From assembly GCF_019127135.1 (NCBI RefSeq), contig NZ_JAHOEA010000040.1, positions 1 to 32,415 of the forward strand: DNA of 32,415 nucleotides, written 5' to 3'. Positions 25,065-32,093 of the stretch are shown piece after piece; the first letter of the stretch is position 1, and every line of letters starts with the position of its first letter. Made by a program: the position numbers and the translations under genes. The notes below the pieces were generated by a model. That model was not told the origin of the DNA. It saw nothing but the letters and a program-made list of their open reading frames with translations, and searched no databases. The DNA is from Segatella copri (GTDB lineage Bacteria; Bacteroidota; Bacteroidia; Bacteroidales; Bacteroidaceae).

Positions 25065-25230
25065 TAAGCAAATCCTCCGCAGGAATAAAATCCATTTTTC
25101 CTTCGCGATGAAGCTTCAATTCCGTAAAGGTCTGATTGATACTAGCAAGGACTTCTTCCAAATAGCTCTCGTCATTAGAAAGTACGCCCAAGCTATTATA
25201 AATATCAGTATTCAATTGCATCACATTCAT
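25054..25230 (-). CDS. Orphan antitoxin-like protein (58 aa)
   Basis: I use the ATG at 25230 (MNVMQLNTDIYNS), not a longer frame to 25353 that would overlap the glycohydrolase. The C-terminus IPAEDLLNEL resembles the KSADELFDEL end of the antitoxin at 31494, and the toxin stub starts inside its last codons. The N-terminal half lacks an obvious ribbon-helix-helix, so DNA binding is uncertain; the C-terminal part should be the toxin-binding region. It survives without an intact toxin in the window. Confidence 0.7.
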   Translation of the reverse strand: MNVMQLNTDIYNSLGVLSNDESYLEEVLASINQTFTELKLHREGKMDFIPAEDLLNEL

Positions 25231-25246
25231 TATCGAATCCTTTCTT

Positions 25247-25750
25247 TTATCGATACATTGCGTAGAATTCCTGCACCTTGTCATGAAGCATAGAAGCATG
25301 GAGAAGACCATTTCTCCATTCGTCAGGAATATGGCATATTCCAAATTTAGCACCCAGGATAGCTCCTGCTACTGCAGCATTTGTATCCGCATCTCCTCCT
25401 GATAAAACAATCTTCAAGATACCCTTTTTATACGAGGTTGCATGCCAATAAGCCCATAGGGCAGCCCCTAAAGTTCTGAGCGTATATCCCATACTCTTTT
25501 CATCATCCAGACACAAAGAATCCAGACCTTCATGATATGCCAAGTCAACAAATGGAACGATTCGTTCATCATATTGTTTGGCTATGCCAATCACATCTTC
25601 ATAATCCAATATCCTGTTTTCAAAGACAAGAGCATGTATGATAGAAGAAACGATAACGCAAGAGCCCACACAGCGTGGATCAAAATGAGTTAGCTTACAG
25701 ATATTCTCAGCATTACTAGTCACATTTTTCTTCAGAAGTCCTACCACCAA
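25247..25750 (-). pseudogene. N-terminally truncated ADP-ribosylglycohydrolase
   Basis: The C-terminal part of the ADP-ribosylglycohydrolase (DraG-like) family is clear: THFDPRCVGSCVIVS, TLGAALWAYWHA, and the metal-binding block VLSGGDADTNAAVAGAILGAKFG. The N-terminal part with the first metal-binding Thr-Asp-Asp region (about 100 residues) is missing and an in-frame TGA lies just upstream of 25750, so the enzyme is almost certainly inactive. Intact members remove ADP-ribose from proteins or metabolites. It lies 16 bp upstream of the orphan antitoxin. Confidence 0.8.
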
Positions 25751-25788
25751 ACGCCTTCAAAGAGCAGTAAAATCAGAATAAAACAAAA

Positions 25789-25820
25789 TCTCCTCTCTTG
25801 CAAAGACACAAGAGAGGAGA
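25789..25820 (-). terminator. Terminator of the tannase-like gene
   Basis: Perfect 12-bp arms TCTCCTCTCTTG (25789-25800) and CAAGAGAGGAGA (25809-25820). On the minus strand the stem is followed by TTTTGTTTTATT, a good T tract, 25 bp after the stop of the esterase gene. Confidence 0.85.
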
Positions 25821-25844
25821 AAGAGTTTCATCCCAAATATTTCT

Positions 25845-27365
25845 CTATTTACCGCAAATCGATCGAATCCATCCAAAAAGTTCGTTCAAGGCGTAATCAC
25901 CTGAGTGAGGACGATTCCAAGGCAGCTTGAAGTTAACATCCTTACCCTTGTTTTCAAGCTTGGTAGCCAAGTTGATAGGAATAGGGAACGCCGTGTCTCT
26001 GTCTATGGCTCCATGACGGATGTACCAATGAGGTGCAATGCAAGAACCTTCTTCATCCATCATGCACATCGGATTGAGCAACCTTACATTCTCTTCTATT
26101 TCCTTGCCAAGAACAGCTTTGGAATTTCCTATGGCTTTTACCAACGAATAGGTGGTAAAGTTAACAGAACTACCCTTGCTATTGCCAAACTCCTCATTTT
26201 CTCCACTGGCCTTACTTCCTGCTACTCCTTTACTATCGAAAGCCGGCACACCTTTTAGGGCTGTCTTACTTGCCACATAAAAAAGATACTTATCCAAGTC
26301 AAGACCAGTGATGTATTCTCCCTTTGACTTATTTCTCATTGGCATCATCTTAGGACCATCTTTTGGCACATCCATTGGAAACTTCATTTCTCCCTGCTTC
26401 TTGCCACCATTCATAGGAGCAATGAACTTCATGCCTGAAGAGAATGAAAATCCAATACTATCTGGTATATCAGCACCATAATCCTTTGCATCCTGAGCAC
26501 TTGTCATCAAAAGCTGCTTGATATAATCACGATAGTTGTCTGCGTTCAAATCACTTCCATCCTTTTTCTTTAGTCCCAAACTATTGATGTAAGCAGGAAA
26601 TTGTGCAGCCAACTCCTTAGAAACAGCAACTTGCTCGCTCGTTACAGGTCGAATCTTTTCATCCACACCTCCATACAACCACTCATACGCCATATCCGCA
26701 TGGTCAAGATCGATGATAGGGCAAAAACAAACTGCCGCAAAAACATCGTCTCTTGTATCAGCTGCTCCCATGGCTTTGAGCATAGGCTCATAAGAAGGAT
26801 TATTGCCGGTGGAACCCAATAAAGACGACATAGCTCCACCTGCACTTGTTCCATCGGTAATAATATGCTCGGCATCACCCAGCATATCCCTGTCAAAGAA
26901 ACGCAGATAGCGAACTGCCGCTTTCAAATCAAGCAGTCCCTTAGGAGCACGACCCGTATAAACTGTCTTTCCCTTCTGTACAATCATAGAGTTTCTACCT
27001 CTTGCACCAGGTATAGCTACAACATAGCCTTCTGCCAAAGCTCTACCTGATGCATCACCCTCATCTATCATCCTTGGAGCAGCTGCCATATAGCCACCCA
27101 CATAATTGGGCATAAAGATAGGAGTGGATTGCGTTGCACCCTCAGGAACAAACACATTCATGTACTGATACGTAGAATCCTCTACATGAGTAACATAATA
27201 CAAATTTGTGTAAGCAGTATAGTTGACCTTCTTCCCATTAGGAAGGGTAACAGACCCCGCCACGCCTTTCGAAGCATCAAACACCAACTTTGGTGTAGGC
27301 TTCTTCGCTGCCTGGGCACATACACAAAGTACCAAGGCCAGCGATGCTACGAAAAACTTCTTCAT
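25845..27365 (-). CDS. Secreted subtype-B tannase-like / alpha-beta hydrolase (506 aa)
   Basis: A signal peptide MKKFFVASLALVLCVCAQA is followed by an alpha/beta-hydrolase. The nucleophile elbow is TDGTSAGGAMSSLLGSTGN (Ser in GTSAGG, near residue 174). The acid is probably Asp in WYIRHGAIDRDTAFP and the base His in WNRPHSGDYALNELFGWI at the C-terminus, a layout I associate with subtype-B tannases. It would cleave ester bonds in the periplasm, for example of galloyl or other aromatic esters; substrate is not proven. A -7-like TAACTTTG lies on the minus strand at plus 27391-27398 without a clear -33 box. Single gene, own terminator. Confidence 0.8.
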   Translation of the reverse strand: MKKFFVASLALVLCVCAQAAKKPTPKLVFDASKGVAGSVTLPNGKKVNYTAYTNLYYVTHVEDSTYQYMNVFVPEGATQSTPIFMPNYVGGYMAAAPRMIDEGDASGRALAEGYVVAIPGARGRNSMIVQKGKTVYTGRAPKGLLDLKAAVRYLRFFDRDMLGDAEHIITDGTSAGGAMSSLLGSTGNNPSYEPMLKAMGAADTRDDVFAAVCFCPIIDLDHADMAYEWLYGGVDEKIRPVTSEQVAVSKELAAQFPAYINSLGLKKKDGSDLNADNYRDYIKQLLMTSAQDAKDYGADIPDSIGFSFSSGMKFIAPMNGGKKQGEMKFPMDVPKDGPKMMPMRNKSKGEYITGLDLDKYLFYVASKTALKGVPAFDSKGVAGSKASGENEEFGNSKGSSVNFTTYSLVKAIGNSKAVLGKEIEENVRLLNPMCMMDEEGSCIAPHWYIRHGAIDRDTAFPIPINLATKLENKGKDVNFKLPWNRPHSGDYALNELFGWIRSICGK

Positions 27366-27466
27366 TGTTACTTGATATATTTGAACGATGCAAAGTTACT
27401 TCAAATCCTGAAGAAACAGAACAATTAGCAGTGAAAAATTACGATTTTAACAAATAATAACACTAG

Positions 27467-27936
27467 TGTCCCGTTAAAACGAGACCGACAATTAGCAAAT
27501 AAGTTATTAATACTCAAAAGTTTACGGACTTTTTATAGTGTATTCGATTTGATTTTGTATCTTTGCACGCATATTTAAAATACGTGTGCGATGAACAAAG
27601 GCAAAACTATATTCTCTCAGATTATGTCACTTATACCAGAACGTGATTTCAAAACTTGTGTAGACCGTTATAAGGGAAACTACAGAGCAAGAAACTTCTC
27701 TTGCAAAGACCAATTCCTAGTAATGAGGTGTATAGGTTTCTCACAAACAACATGGAATATGCAAAGAAAGTGATGCACATAGATCAATCGCTACACACTA
27801 TTTCAAAGAACGTGGGTCTATTCCTTACGGACAAGACTCCTTTAAATGAATTGTTTAACAAAGCTGTTCCAACAGAAGAGACGGAAGATTGGCTATATCC
27901 TAGCCTTTTCAGCCCCGACGATTTCTAAACGGGACA
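27467..27936 (+). mobile_element. Internally deleted IS4-like element (470 bp, MITE-like)
   Basis: The ends are the inverted repeats TGTCCCGTT (27467-27475) and AACGGGACA (27928-27936). Inside are only the beginning and end of a transposase gene. No convincing target-site duplication is visible. Because the ends are kept, a full-length relative elsewhere in the genome could still move it. It has interrupted a SHOCT-domain gene on the minus strand. Confidence 0.75.
27591..27928 (+). pseudogene. IS4-family transposase remnant (DUF4372 N-terminus plus C-terminus)
   Basis: The first 46 or so codons, MNKGKTIFSQIMSLIPERDF then CVDRYKGNYRARNFSCKDQF, match the N-terminal DUF4372 domain of IS4-family transposases. 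The frame then changes, and the last 50 codons (HTISKNVGLFLTDKTPLNEL then a stop at 27928) match the family's C-terminus. The DDE catalytic core is gone. A TATCTTTG -7-like box at 27558-27565 precedes it. Confidence 0.8.
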
Positions 27937-28033
27937 GCAGTGATTGCAATATTTTTGCTTTCTGAGCTTGGAATTCATATTCTGTAAGAACTCCGGAATC
28001 TCTGAGTTGCACCTATTTTGTCAATTCATCAAC
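27937..28033 (-). pseudogene. C-terminal SHOCT-domain fragment cut by the IS element
   Basis: The minus strand reads VDELTK, stop, VQLRDSGVLTEYEFQAQKAK and then into the IS end. This is the SHOCT motif (short helical C-terminal domain, 'L..LRD.G.LTEEEFQA.KAKIL'). One in-frame TAG has appeared, the 3' end is replaced by the IS, and the 5' side ends where the copied leader at 28034 begins. The rest of the gene is not in the window. Confidence 0.7.
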
Positions 28034-28116
28034 AATGAATCCACAAAGAAAGTAAGTAACATTAATATAGTAACAATTTTAAAAAGATAAGATTATGAAG
28101 AAGTTCATTTTGCAGC
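28034..28116 (+). repeat. Broken copy of the leader and start of the secreted-protein gene at 29434
   Basis: Matches 29370-29456: AATGAATCCACAAAGAAAGT, the A-rich leader, and the start ATGAAGAAGTT. The copy keeps the start codon (28095) but a one-base change of frame ends it after about ten codons. It shows that this leader-gene unit has been duplicated and then lost its body. Confidence 0.8.
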
Positions 28117-28164
28117 GTTATTCATATTAATAGGATTTAGTTTTTAAAGGTAATTTTATTAAAC

Positions 28165-28326
28165 ATTCCCAGTTTTTGACATTTGTGTCATTTTTCGGGA
28201 ATGAACACACGAAAAGCCATTGACATCTTACTTTCTGGGGCTTACGTTACAAGATTTTGAATGCAAAAGTCCACAAAGGAGCCGATTTATTCCCGATTTT
28301 TGTCATTAATGACACTTTTCGGGAAC
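28165..28326 (+). repeat. Two 38-bp palindromes upstream of the broken DUF4143 gene
   Basis: Copies at 28165-28202 and 28289-28326. Both have outer arms ATTCCC/GGGAA(T/C), T-rich flanks on both sides and an inner dyad GACA..TGTC or GTCATTAATGAC (a perfect 12-bp palindrome in the second). The second ends 4 bp before the ATG at 28331. The sequence differs from the palindromes at 22573 but the position before a DUF4143 gene is the same. Confidence 0.85.
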
Positions 28327-28330
28327 GACT

Positions 28331-29123
28331 ATGATTATAAAAAGAGATTATTATTTACAGCAACTCATATCGAGCAAGTCTAACAATCTCATAAAGATTG
28401 TAACTGGAATTAGATAGTGATAAGAAGAAAGATGCATACCTCCGATCTTTACACGAAACAGTGTATCTCAAAGATATAATAGAGAGGAACAACTTGAAGA
28501 ACAGCGAAGAATTCATGGAGTTGATGCGTGTGATGGCTTCATGTATAGGTTCTCCGTGCAATCCTAGTAAGTTGGAAAATACATTCAAAAGTATAAAGAA
28601 TGAAACCCTTGACAGAAAAACCATATCCAAATATCTTTCCTACATGGAAGATGCTTTTCTTATAGAGAAGTCAATGCGATATGACATAAAGGGCAGAAAA
28701 TATATAGGTACACTTTCGAAATACTATTTTCAAGACATCGGATTACGCAATGCCTTACTGAATTTTAGACAAGTGGAAGAGAATCATATCATGGAAAACG
28801 TCATATACAATGAGCTTCGTTTACGAGGCTTTTGCGTTGATGTGGGTATGGTAGAGGCAAGGACTGCAAAAGAACGCAAACAACTGGAAGTGGATTTCGT
28901 TGCAAATATGGCAGACCGTAGATATTATATCCAATCAGCATTTGCAATGCCTGATGATGCAAAAAGAGAGCAAGAATGCGCTTCATTAAAAAGAATCGAC
29001 GATTCCTTTAAGAAGATAATCATAATGCGCGATGACATAAAACCATATCATGACAACAATGGCTTTTATATTGTCGGGTTAATGGATTTCTTGCTAAAGC
29101 CAGATTTGATGGAACAATTATAG
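28331..29123 (+). pseudogene. AAA_14/DUF4143 ATPase with the ATPase core deleted
   Basis: From 28331 the frame reads MIIKRDYYLQQLISSKSNNL then KIVTGIR, and stops at 28417 exactly where the P-loop RCGKST should follow. In another frame from about 28409 the family resumes at DKKKDAYLRSLHE, then VYLKDIIERNN, and continues through DUF4143 to 29123 with no further break (YDIKGRKYIGTLSKYYFQDI, then LEVDFVAN). Compared with the intact paralogue at 22728, about 180-200 residues containing Walker A, Walker B and the sensor are gone. Codons from a GTG at 28461 still make an open frame of 220 codons, but no ATPase can be produced. Confidence 0.85.
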
Positions 29124-29131
29124 AAATCGGA

Positions 29132-29164
29132 GAAAGAATCCATTCGTCATGAGTGGACTCTTTC
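29132..29164 (+). terminator. Terminator after the broken DUF4143 gene
   Basis: GAAAGAATCCA (29132-29142) pairs with TGGACTCTTTC (29154-29164) with one G-U pair, followed by TTTTG. It lies 8 bp after the stop at 29123. Confidence 0.7.
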
Positions 29165-29433
29165 TTTTGAAAATCATAGCTTACCTATTATTACATGGTT
29201 GGGTACCTTACATTCCCCAACTTTTTGTGGAATGTTTCCACATACTTTCCTCATTTTCTACACTATCTACTTTTGACACAAAAAAGAACATAAACGTCTG
29301 ATAATCAACGCATATTATTTTCTCGTTTTTTTTGGCACACAGATTGTGACTATGAATAGCGGGTTCGAAAATGAATCCACAAAGAAAGTAAGTAAGTAAC
29401 ATTAAATAGTAACAATTTTAAAAATATACGATT
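29165..29433. other. Intergenic leader region of the secreted-protein gene
   Basis: No coding signal is seen on either strand. It contains a short dyad CATTCC...GGAATG near 29210-29233 and, from 29370, the A-rich leader that is copied at 28034. No clear TAnnTTTG promoter is visible. Confidence 0.4.
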
Positions 29434-29685
29434 ATGAAGAAGTTTATGTTTGCAGCTATCGCAGCTATGGTAATGGTTTCAGTAAGCAACGTTTTTGCAT
29501 CAAGCAGAATGGTAAGTAACGCAGAGGTAGCACCAGTTGATACCATGGTTCCAGATGCTCCTTCAGATACATTGGCAACAGGTACTTCTATCAAGCCACA
29601 GGCTACCACTGAGGATTCTATCCAGCAGGAGACAACTCAGCCGCAGGAGTCTACAGAGACTGAGCAGCAGGCAAATGCTGAATAA
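29434..29685 (+). CDS. Small secreted Thr/Gln/Glu-rich protein (83 aa)
   Basis: A signal peptide (MKKFMFAAIAAMVMVSVSNV then FAS) is followed by a low-complexity, probably disordered mature part of about 60 residues rich in Thr, Gln, Glu, Ser and Pro. There is no lipobox, so it should be released to the periplasm. No family is recognised. A broken N-terminal copy lies at 28034 and a decayed C-terminal copy at 30928-31221, and the same hairpin repeat follows both this gene and the decayed copy, so the unit of duplication was leader, gene and terminator. Confidence 0.7.
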   Translation: MKKFMFAAIAAMVMVSVSNVFASSRMVSNAEVAPVDTMVPDAPSDTLATGTSIKPQATTEDSIQQETTQPQESTETEQQANAE

Positions 29686-29752
29686 GAATTCACAAGAAAG
29701 TTCTATTAAGTTCAATTGAGTTTATTTTGCAATCGACATATAAGAAAAGCGT

Positions 29753-29786
29753 AGAATCCTGATGGCTGTAATACCAGCAGGATTCT
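29753..29786 (+). terminator. Dispersed hairpin repeat, copy 2, after the secreted-protein gene
   Basis: AGAATCCTG.TGG and CCA.CAGGATTCT pair around a short loop; the tail TGCGTTATTATT is moderately T-rich. It is the same repeat as 24945, 31302 and 32094, and its 60-bp left flank matches that of copy 3. Confidence 0.75.
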
Positions 29787-29836
29787 GCGTTATTATTACG
29801 CATTGATAAATTTTTGTGTTAAATTCGTGAAAAATA

Positions 29837-29868
29837 CTTGGAAGATAACTGAAAAATGATTACCTTTG
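29837..29868 (+). promoter_or_regulatory. Promoter of the unknown two-gene operon
   Basis: CTTG (29837-29840), 20-bp spacer, TACCTTTG (29861-29868). The predicted transcription start near 29875 rules out an ATG at 29856 and points to 29886 as the first usable start. Confidence 0.7.
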
Positions 29869-29885
29869 TATTAATTAATGTAAGA

Positions 29886-30131
29886 ATGAGTTTTATGCAT
29901 ATACTGAATGAACAGACACGAGAAACATTAAGTCGGAAGTTAGGAAAAACTTACGATGAGATATTGCAGATGAGTGCGGAAGAGCTAGATGCACTTGTCG
30001 AGGCTCGTATTGGCAAAAAACTAACTCCAGCATTCTCTCTCAAAAACATGGTTAATAGAGGGTCTGTCTATTTGTTTTTCAAACGTTTAGTTTCAAAAAA
30101 TGATATAGACAAACGTTTAGCACGAATTTAA
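29886..30131 (+). CDS. Hypothetical protein (81 aa), first gene of a two-gene operon
   Basis: The start at 29886 (MSFMHILNEQTRETLSRKLG) is chosen because the promoter's -7 box overlaps the longer frame. The product is helical and basic, with KTYDEILQMSAEELDALVEA in the centre. No signal peptide; no family recognised. The next gene starts one base after its stop, so the two are coupled. Confidence 0.65.
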   Translation: MSFMHILNEQTRETLSRKLGKTYDEILQMSAEELDALVEARIGKKLTPAFSLKNMVNRGSVYLFFKRLVSKNDIDKRLARI

Positions 30132-30132
30132 A

Positions 30133-30735
30133 ATGGATAATAGCAAGCAAATTATAGCACTATATGACGACTACAATACGATTATCAAACCGCTTATTGC
30201 AGAAGTAGAAGCGAGGACTGAACAGTTCCCGTTACCATTATTTAATGAAATACGTGCATTGCATGACCATATTGCCCGATGCTACTTTAAAGATATAACT
30301 CCAGAGCAAAGAAATATCGAAATTCATAAAGCAGAACGTCATGTACTTAGAATTATACTTGACTGCTATAAGTGTTTGAACTTATCTATTCATGATTCGG
30401 TTTTATTATTTGAAAAACAAACAAGACATGTGGATTTGACTGTGCTGCAAAACGGCACTTTTTATCCAAAATATAAATCTCTACGCTCTGATGCAGTAAG
30501 AGCTGTACGTAAAGCTAAGATTTTAGAAAGTATCAATACTAGCGAAGCGTTAGATATCTATCAGCAGGCCTACAATAAATATAGTGAATTGGAACTTCTC
30601 ATGGATACAACAGCTCCCGATGTTCACTGGGCTAGTGTACATTTTACAGTAAGACGTGCTTTACAAGTCTTACTATGGATTTTAAGTGCTGTTGCATCAG
30701 GAATCATCTCCATAGTATTGGCTGATTTATTCTAG
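30133..30735 (+). CDS. Hypothetical membrane-anchored helical protein (200 aa)
   Basis: Mostly alpha-helical cytosolic part (about 1-170) with a C-terminal transmembrane helix at about 175-197 (LQVLLWILSAVASGIISIVL), so a tail-anchored type. Several conserved-looking Asp, His, Arg and Tyr but no known motif. It starts one base after the small helical protein's stop. The pair, with a small soluble partner and a tail-anchored partner, recalls toxin or defence modules in layout only; no homology is claimed. Confidence 0.7.
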   Translation: MDNSKQIIALYDDYNTIIKPLIAEVEARTEQFPLPLFNEIRALHDHIARCYFKDITPEQRNIEIHKAERHVLRIILDCYKCLNLSIHDSVLLFEKQTRHVDLTVLQNGTFYPKYKSLRSDAVRAVRKAKILESINTSEALDIYQQAYNKYSELELLMDTTAPDVHWASVHFTVRRALQVLLWILSAVASGIISIVLADLF

Positions 30736-30750
30736 AGTTATTGATATGAT

Positions 30751-30840
30751 ATGAGTACAACTATAGAAACTAAATCAACAAACGAACTTTTTGATGGCGC
30801 TGTACCGAACACACCGATACAGCGCTATTATATTTTATGA
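30751..30840 (+). pseudogene. Antitoxin gene reduced to its two ends
   Basis: ATG AGT ACA ACT reads MSTTIETKSTNELFDG, that is the first eight residues of the antitoxin at 31494 (MSTTIKTKS) joined to its end (KSADELFDEL). The intact gene has AAATC both near its start and just before its end, so loss of the middle by recombination between these short repeats would give this product. The frame then runs through a hairpin to a stop at 30840. Confidence 0.7.
30797..30825 (+). terminator. Hairpin after the antitoxin remnant
   Basis: GCGCTGTA (30797-30804) and TACAGCGC (30818-30825) are perfect arms; the tail TATTATATTTTAT is T-rich. It may end the two-gene operon at 30735, 62 bp upstream. Half of its sequence (CTGTACCGA) recurs near 30876. 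Confidence 0.7.
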
Positions 30841-30927
30841 ACAAATCGTAAAGTCACCCATATCTAGCAATAGTACTGTACCGATTACACAGCACCACTT
30901 TTTTAACGACAACACTTATTCCCTTTT

Positions 30928-31221
30928 ATGCTCCTTCAGATACTTTTAGTCTAAGCCAAGAAGGGAATTGCTCCCAAAGCAAATAACCCATTTTGAGTTC
31001 GACTAAACTACGACTAAAACCCACCTTTTTCCATCTATTATTTTTATGATACCTTTTTTCTTAAGCGTAGAGAGGAAGATACTCATATAGCAACAGAAGA
31101 GAACACCCAGTCAGAGCAGCCAGCTACTACTGTTCAGGAAACTCCACAGGAGTAAACTCAGGAGGAGACAACTCTGCAGCAGGAGGCTACAGAGACAGAG
31201 CAGCAGACAAATACTGAATAA
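30928..31221 (+). pseudogene. Decayed, interrupted copy of the small secreted-protein gene
   Basis: ATGCTCCTTCAGATAC at 30928-30943 is identical to 29555-29570 in the intact gene. The match resumes near 31086 and reads IATEENTQSEQPATTVQETP, then an in-frame TAA, then TQEETTLQQEATETEQQ to the stop at 31221, like the intact QQETTQPQESTETEQQANAE. The 140 bp between are unrelated. The 3' flank to 31335 also matches that of the intact gene. Confidence 0.75.
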
Positions 31222-31301
31222 GAAATCATAAGAGAGTTCTGTAGAGTTCAATTGAGTTCATTTTGCAGACGACATATTTAAGAAATTAATAGGGAAAGCG
31301 T

Positions 31302-31335
31302 AGAATCCTGCTGGCAGTGATGCTGGCAGGATTCT
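31302..31335 (+). terminator. Dispersed hairpin repeat, copy 3
   Basis: AGAATCCTGCTGGC and GCTGGCAGGATTCT pair around a short loop, followed by GTGTTTTTTGG, the best T tract of the four copies. It stands after the decayed secreted-protein copy, as copy 2 stands after the intact gene. Confidence 0.8.
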
Positions 31336-31434
31336 GTGTTTTTTGGATGCAGCAGCATATACATACATAGATTTCAAAAGAGTAAGCTAAAGAAAGAACT
31401 CAAAAGTTTAATTCAATTAAAAAAAGCAAAAAAC

Positions 31435-31466
31435 TTTGGAAGTTATAATCTTTTGCACTATATTTG
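31435..31466 (+). promoter_or_regulatory. Promoter of the toxin-antitoxin pair
   Basis: TTTG (31435-31438), 20-bp spacer, TATATTTG (31459-31466), a perfect match to the phylum consensus, 28 bp before the antitoxin ATG. Autoregulation by the antitoxin or complex at this site would be usual for the family. Confidence 0.8.
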
Positions 31467-31493
31467 CACATATATAATTAAAATGTAAGTAAT

Positions 31494-31748
31494 ATGAGTA
31501 CAACAATAAAAACAAAATCTTCCGCCTCTATAAGAATAGATACGGATTTGCTCAATATTCTAAAGAGCAATGCTAAAAGAGACAACAGAAGCCTCAGCAA
31601 TTATTTGGAAACGATTCTGTTTGAAATAATTCCTCAGCAGTCAATTGACAGAACCGAAGGAATTTGTCAAGGACTACGTGAAGTAAAAATGATAAAGGAG
31701 GGTAAATTGAAAGCAAAATCCGCAGACGAACTTTTCGATGAGCTATAA
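31494..31748 (+). CDS. RHH-type antitoxin of a RelE/ParE-like pair (84 aa)
   Basis: The N-terminal part SASIRIDTDLLNILKSNAKR then RSLSNYLETIL fits a ribbon-helix-helix DNA-binding fold (one strand, two helices). The acidic C-terminal end KAKSADELFDEL should wrap the toxin. The last codons contain the toxin's ATG (ATGAGCTATAA), an 11-bp overlap implying translational coupling. A two-ended remnant of the same gene type lies at 30751 and an orphan antitoxin with a similar end at 25054. Confidence 0.85.
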   Translation: MSTTIKTKSSASIRIDTDLLNILKSNAKRDNRSLSNYLETILFEIIPQQSIDRTEGICQGLREVKMIKEGKLKAKSADELFDEL

Positions 31749-32076
31749 TATTGAAACAACTCCTCATTTCGAAAAGGAGTTAAAGGACTTAGCTAAACGC
31801 TATAAGTCCATGAAACAGGATTTTGGCAAATTCAAAGAATCCTTAAAAGAAGATCCTTTTCAAGGAGTTGACTTAGGTGGTGGGTTAAGAAAAATCCGCA
31901 TGGCTATTGATTCCAAAAGAAAAGGTAAAGCTGGAGGAGCTAGAGTTATTACATATACAACATTAGTAGATGAAAATACTGGTGAAGTATGGTTGATAGA
32001 AATCTATGACAAATCTGAATTCTCCACCATCAAGACTGACGTCATAAAGAAAATGCTAAAAGAGTTGGGACTATAG
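31738..32076 (+). CDS. RelE/ParE-type toxin (112 aa)
   Basis: MSYNIETTPHFEKELKDLAK and the central FQGVDLGGGLRKIRMAID then GGARVITYTTLV match RelE-superfamily toxins, with the basic strand and the final YDKSEFSTIKTDVIKKML helix. Length is normal. Toxins of this group cut mRNA on the ribosome or, in the ParE branch, act on gyrase; I cannot separate the two from sequence alone. The antitoxin gene overlaps its start, and hairpin repeat copy 4 follows its stop by 18 bp. Confidence 0.85.
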   Translation: MSYNIETTPHFEKELKDLAKRYKSMKQDFGKFKESLKEDPFQGVDLGGGLRKIRMAIDSKRKGKAGGARVITYTTLVDENTGEVWLIEIYDKSEFSTIKTDVIKKMLKELGL

Positions 32077-32093
32077 GTCCGGTTTTTGAAAGT

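Larger units (their letters stand above)
30841..31493. other. Gene-poor stretch with a decayed gene copy, hairpin repeat and toxin-antitoxin promoter
   Basis: 30841-30927 shows nothing beyond a short copy of CTGTACCGA. 30928-31221 is a decayed gene copy, 31302-31335 the hairpin repeat and 31435-31466 a promoter, each listed separately. 30944-31085 is unexplained sequence that appears to interrupt the decayed copy. Confidence 0.5.

Noticed and set aside
25231..25353. Longer N-terminus for the orphan antitoxin
   Set aside because: It would overlap the glycohydrolase remnant in another frame; the ATG at 25230 gives a compact protein with a normal antitoxin layout.
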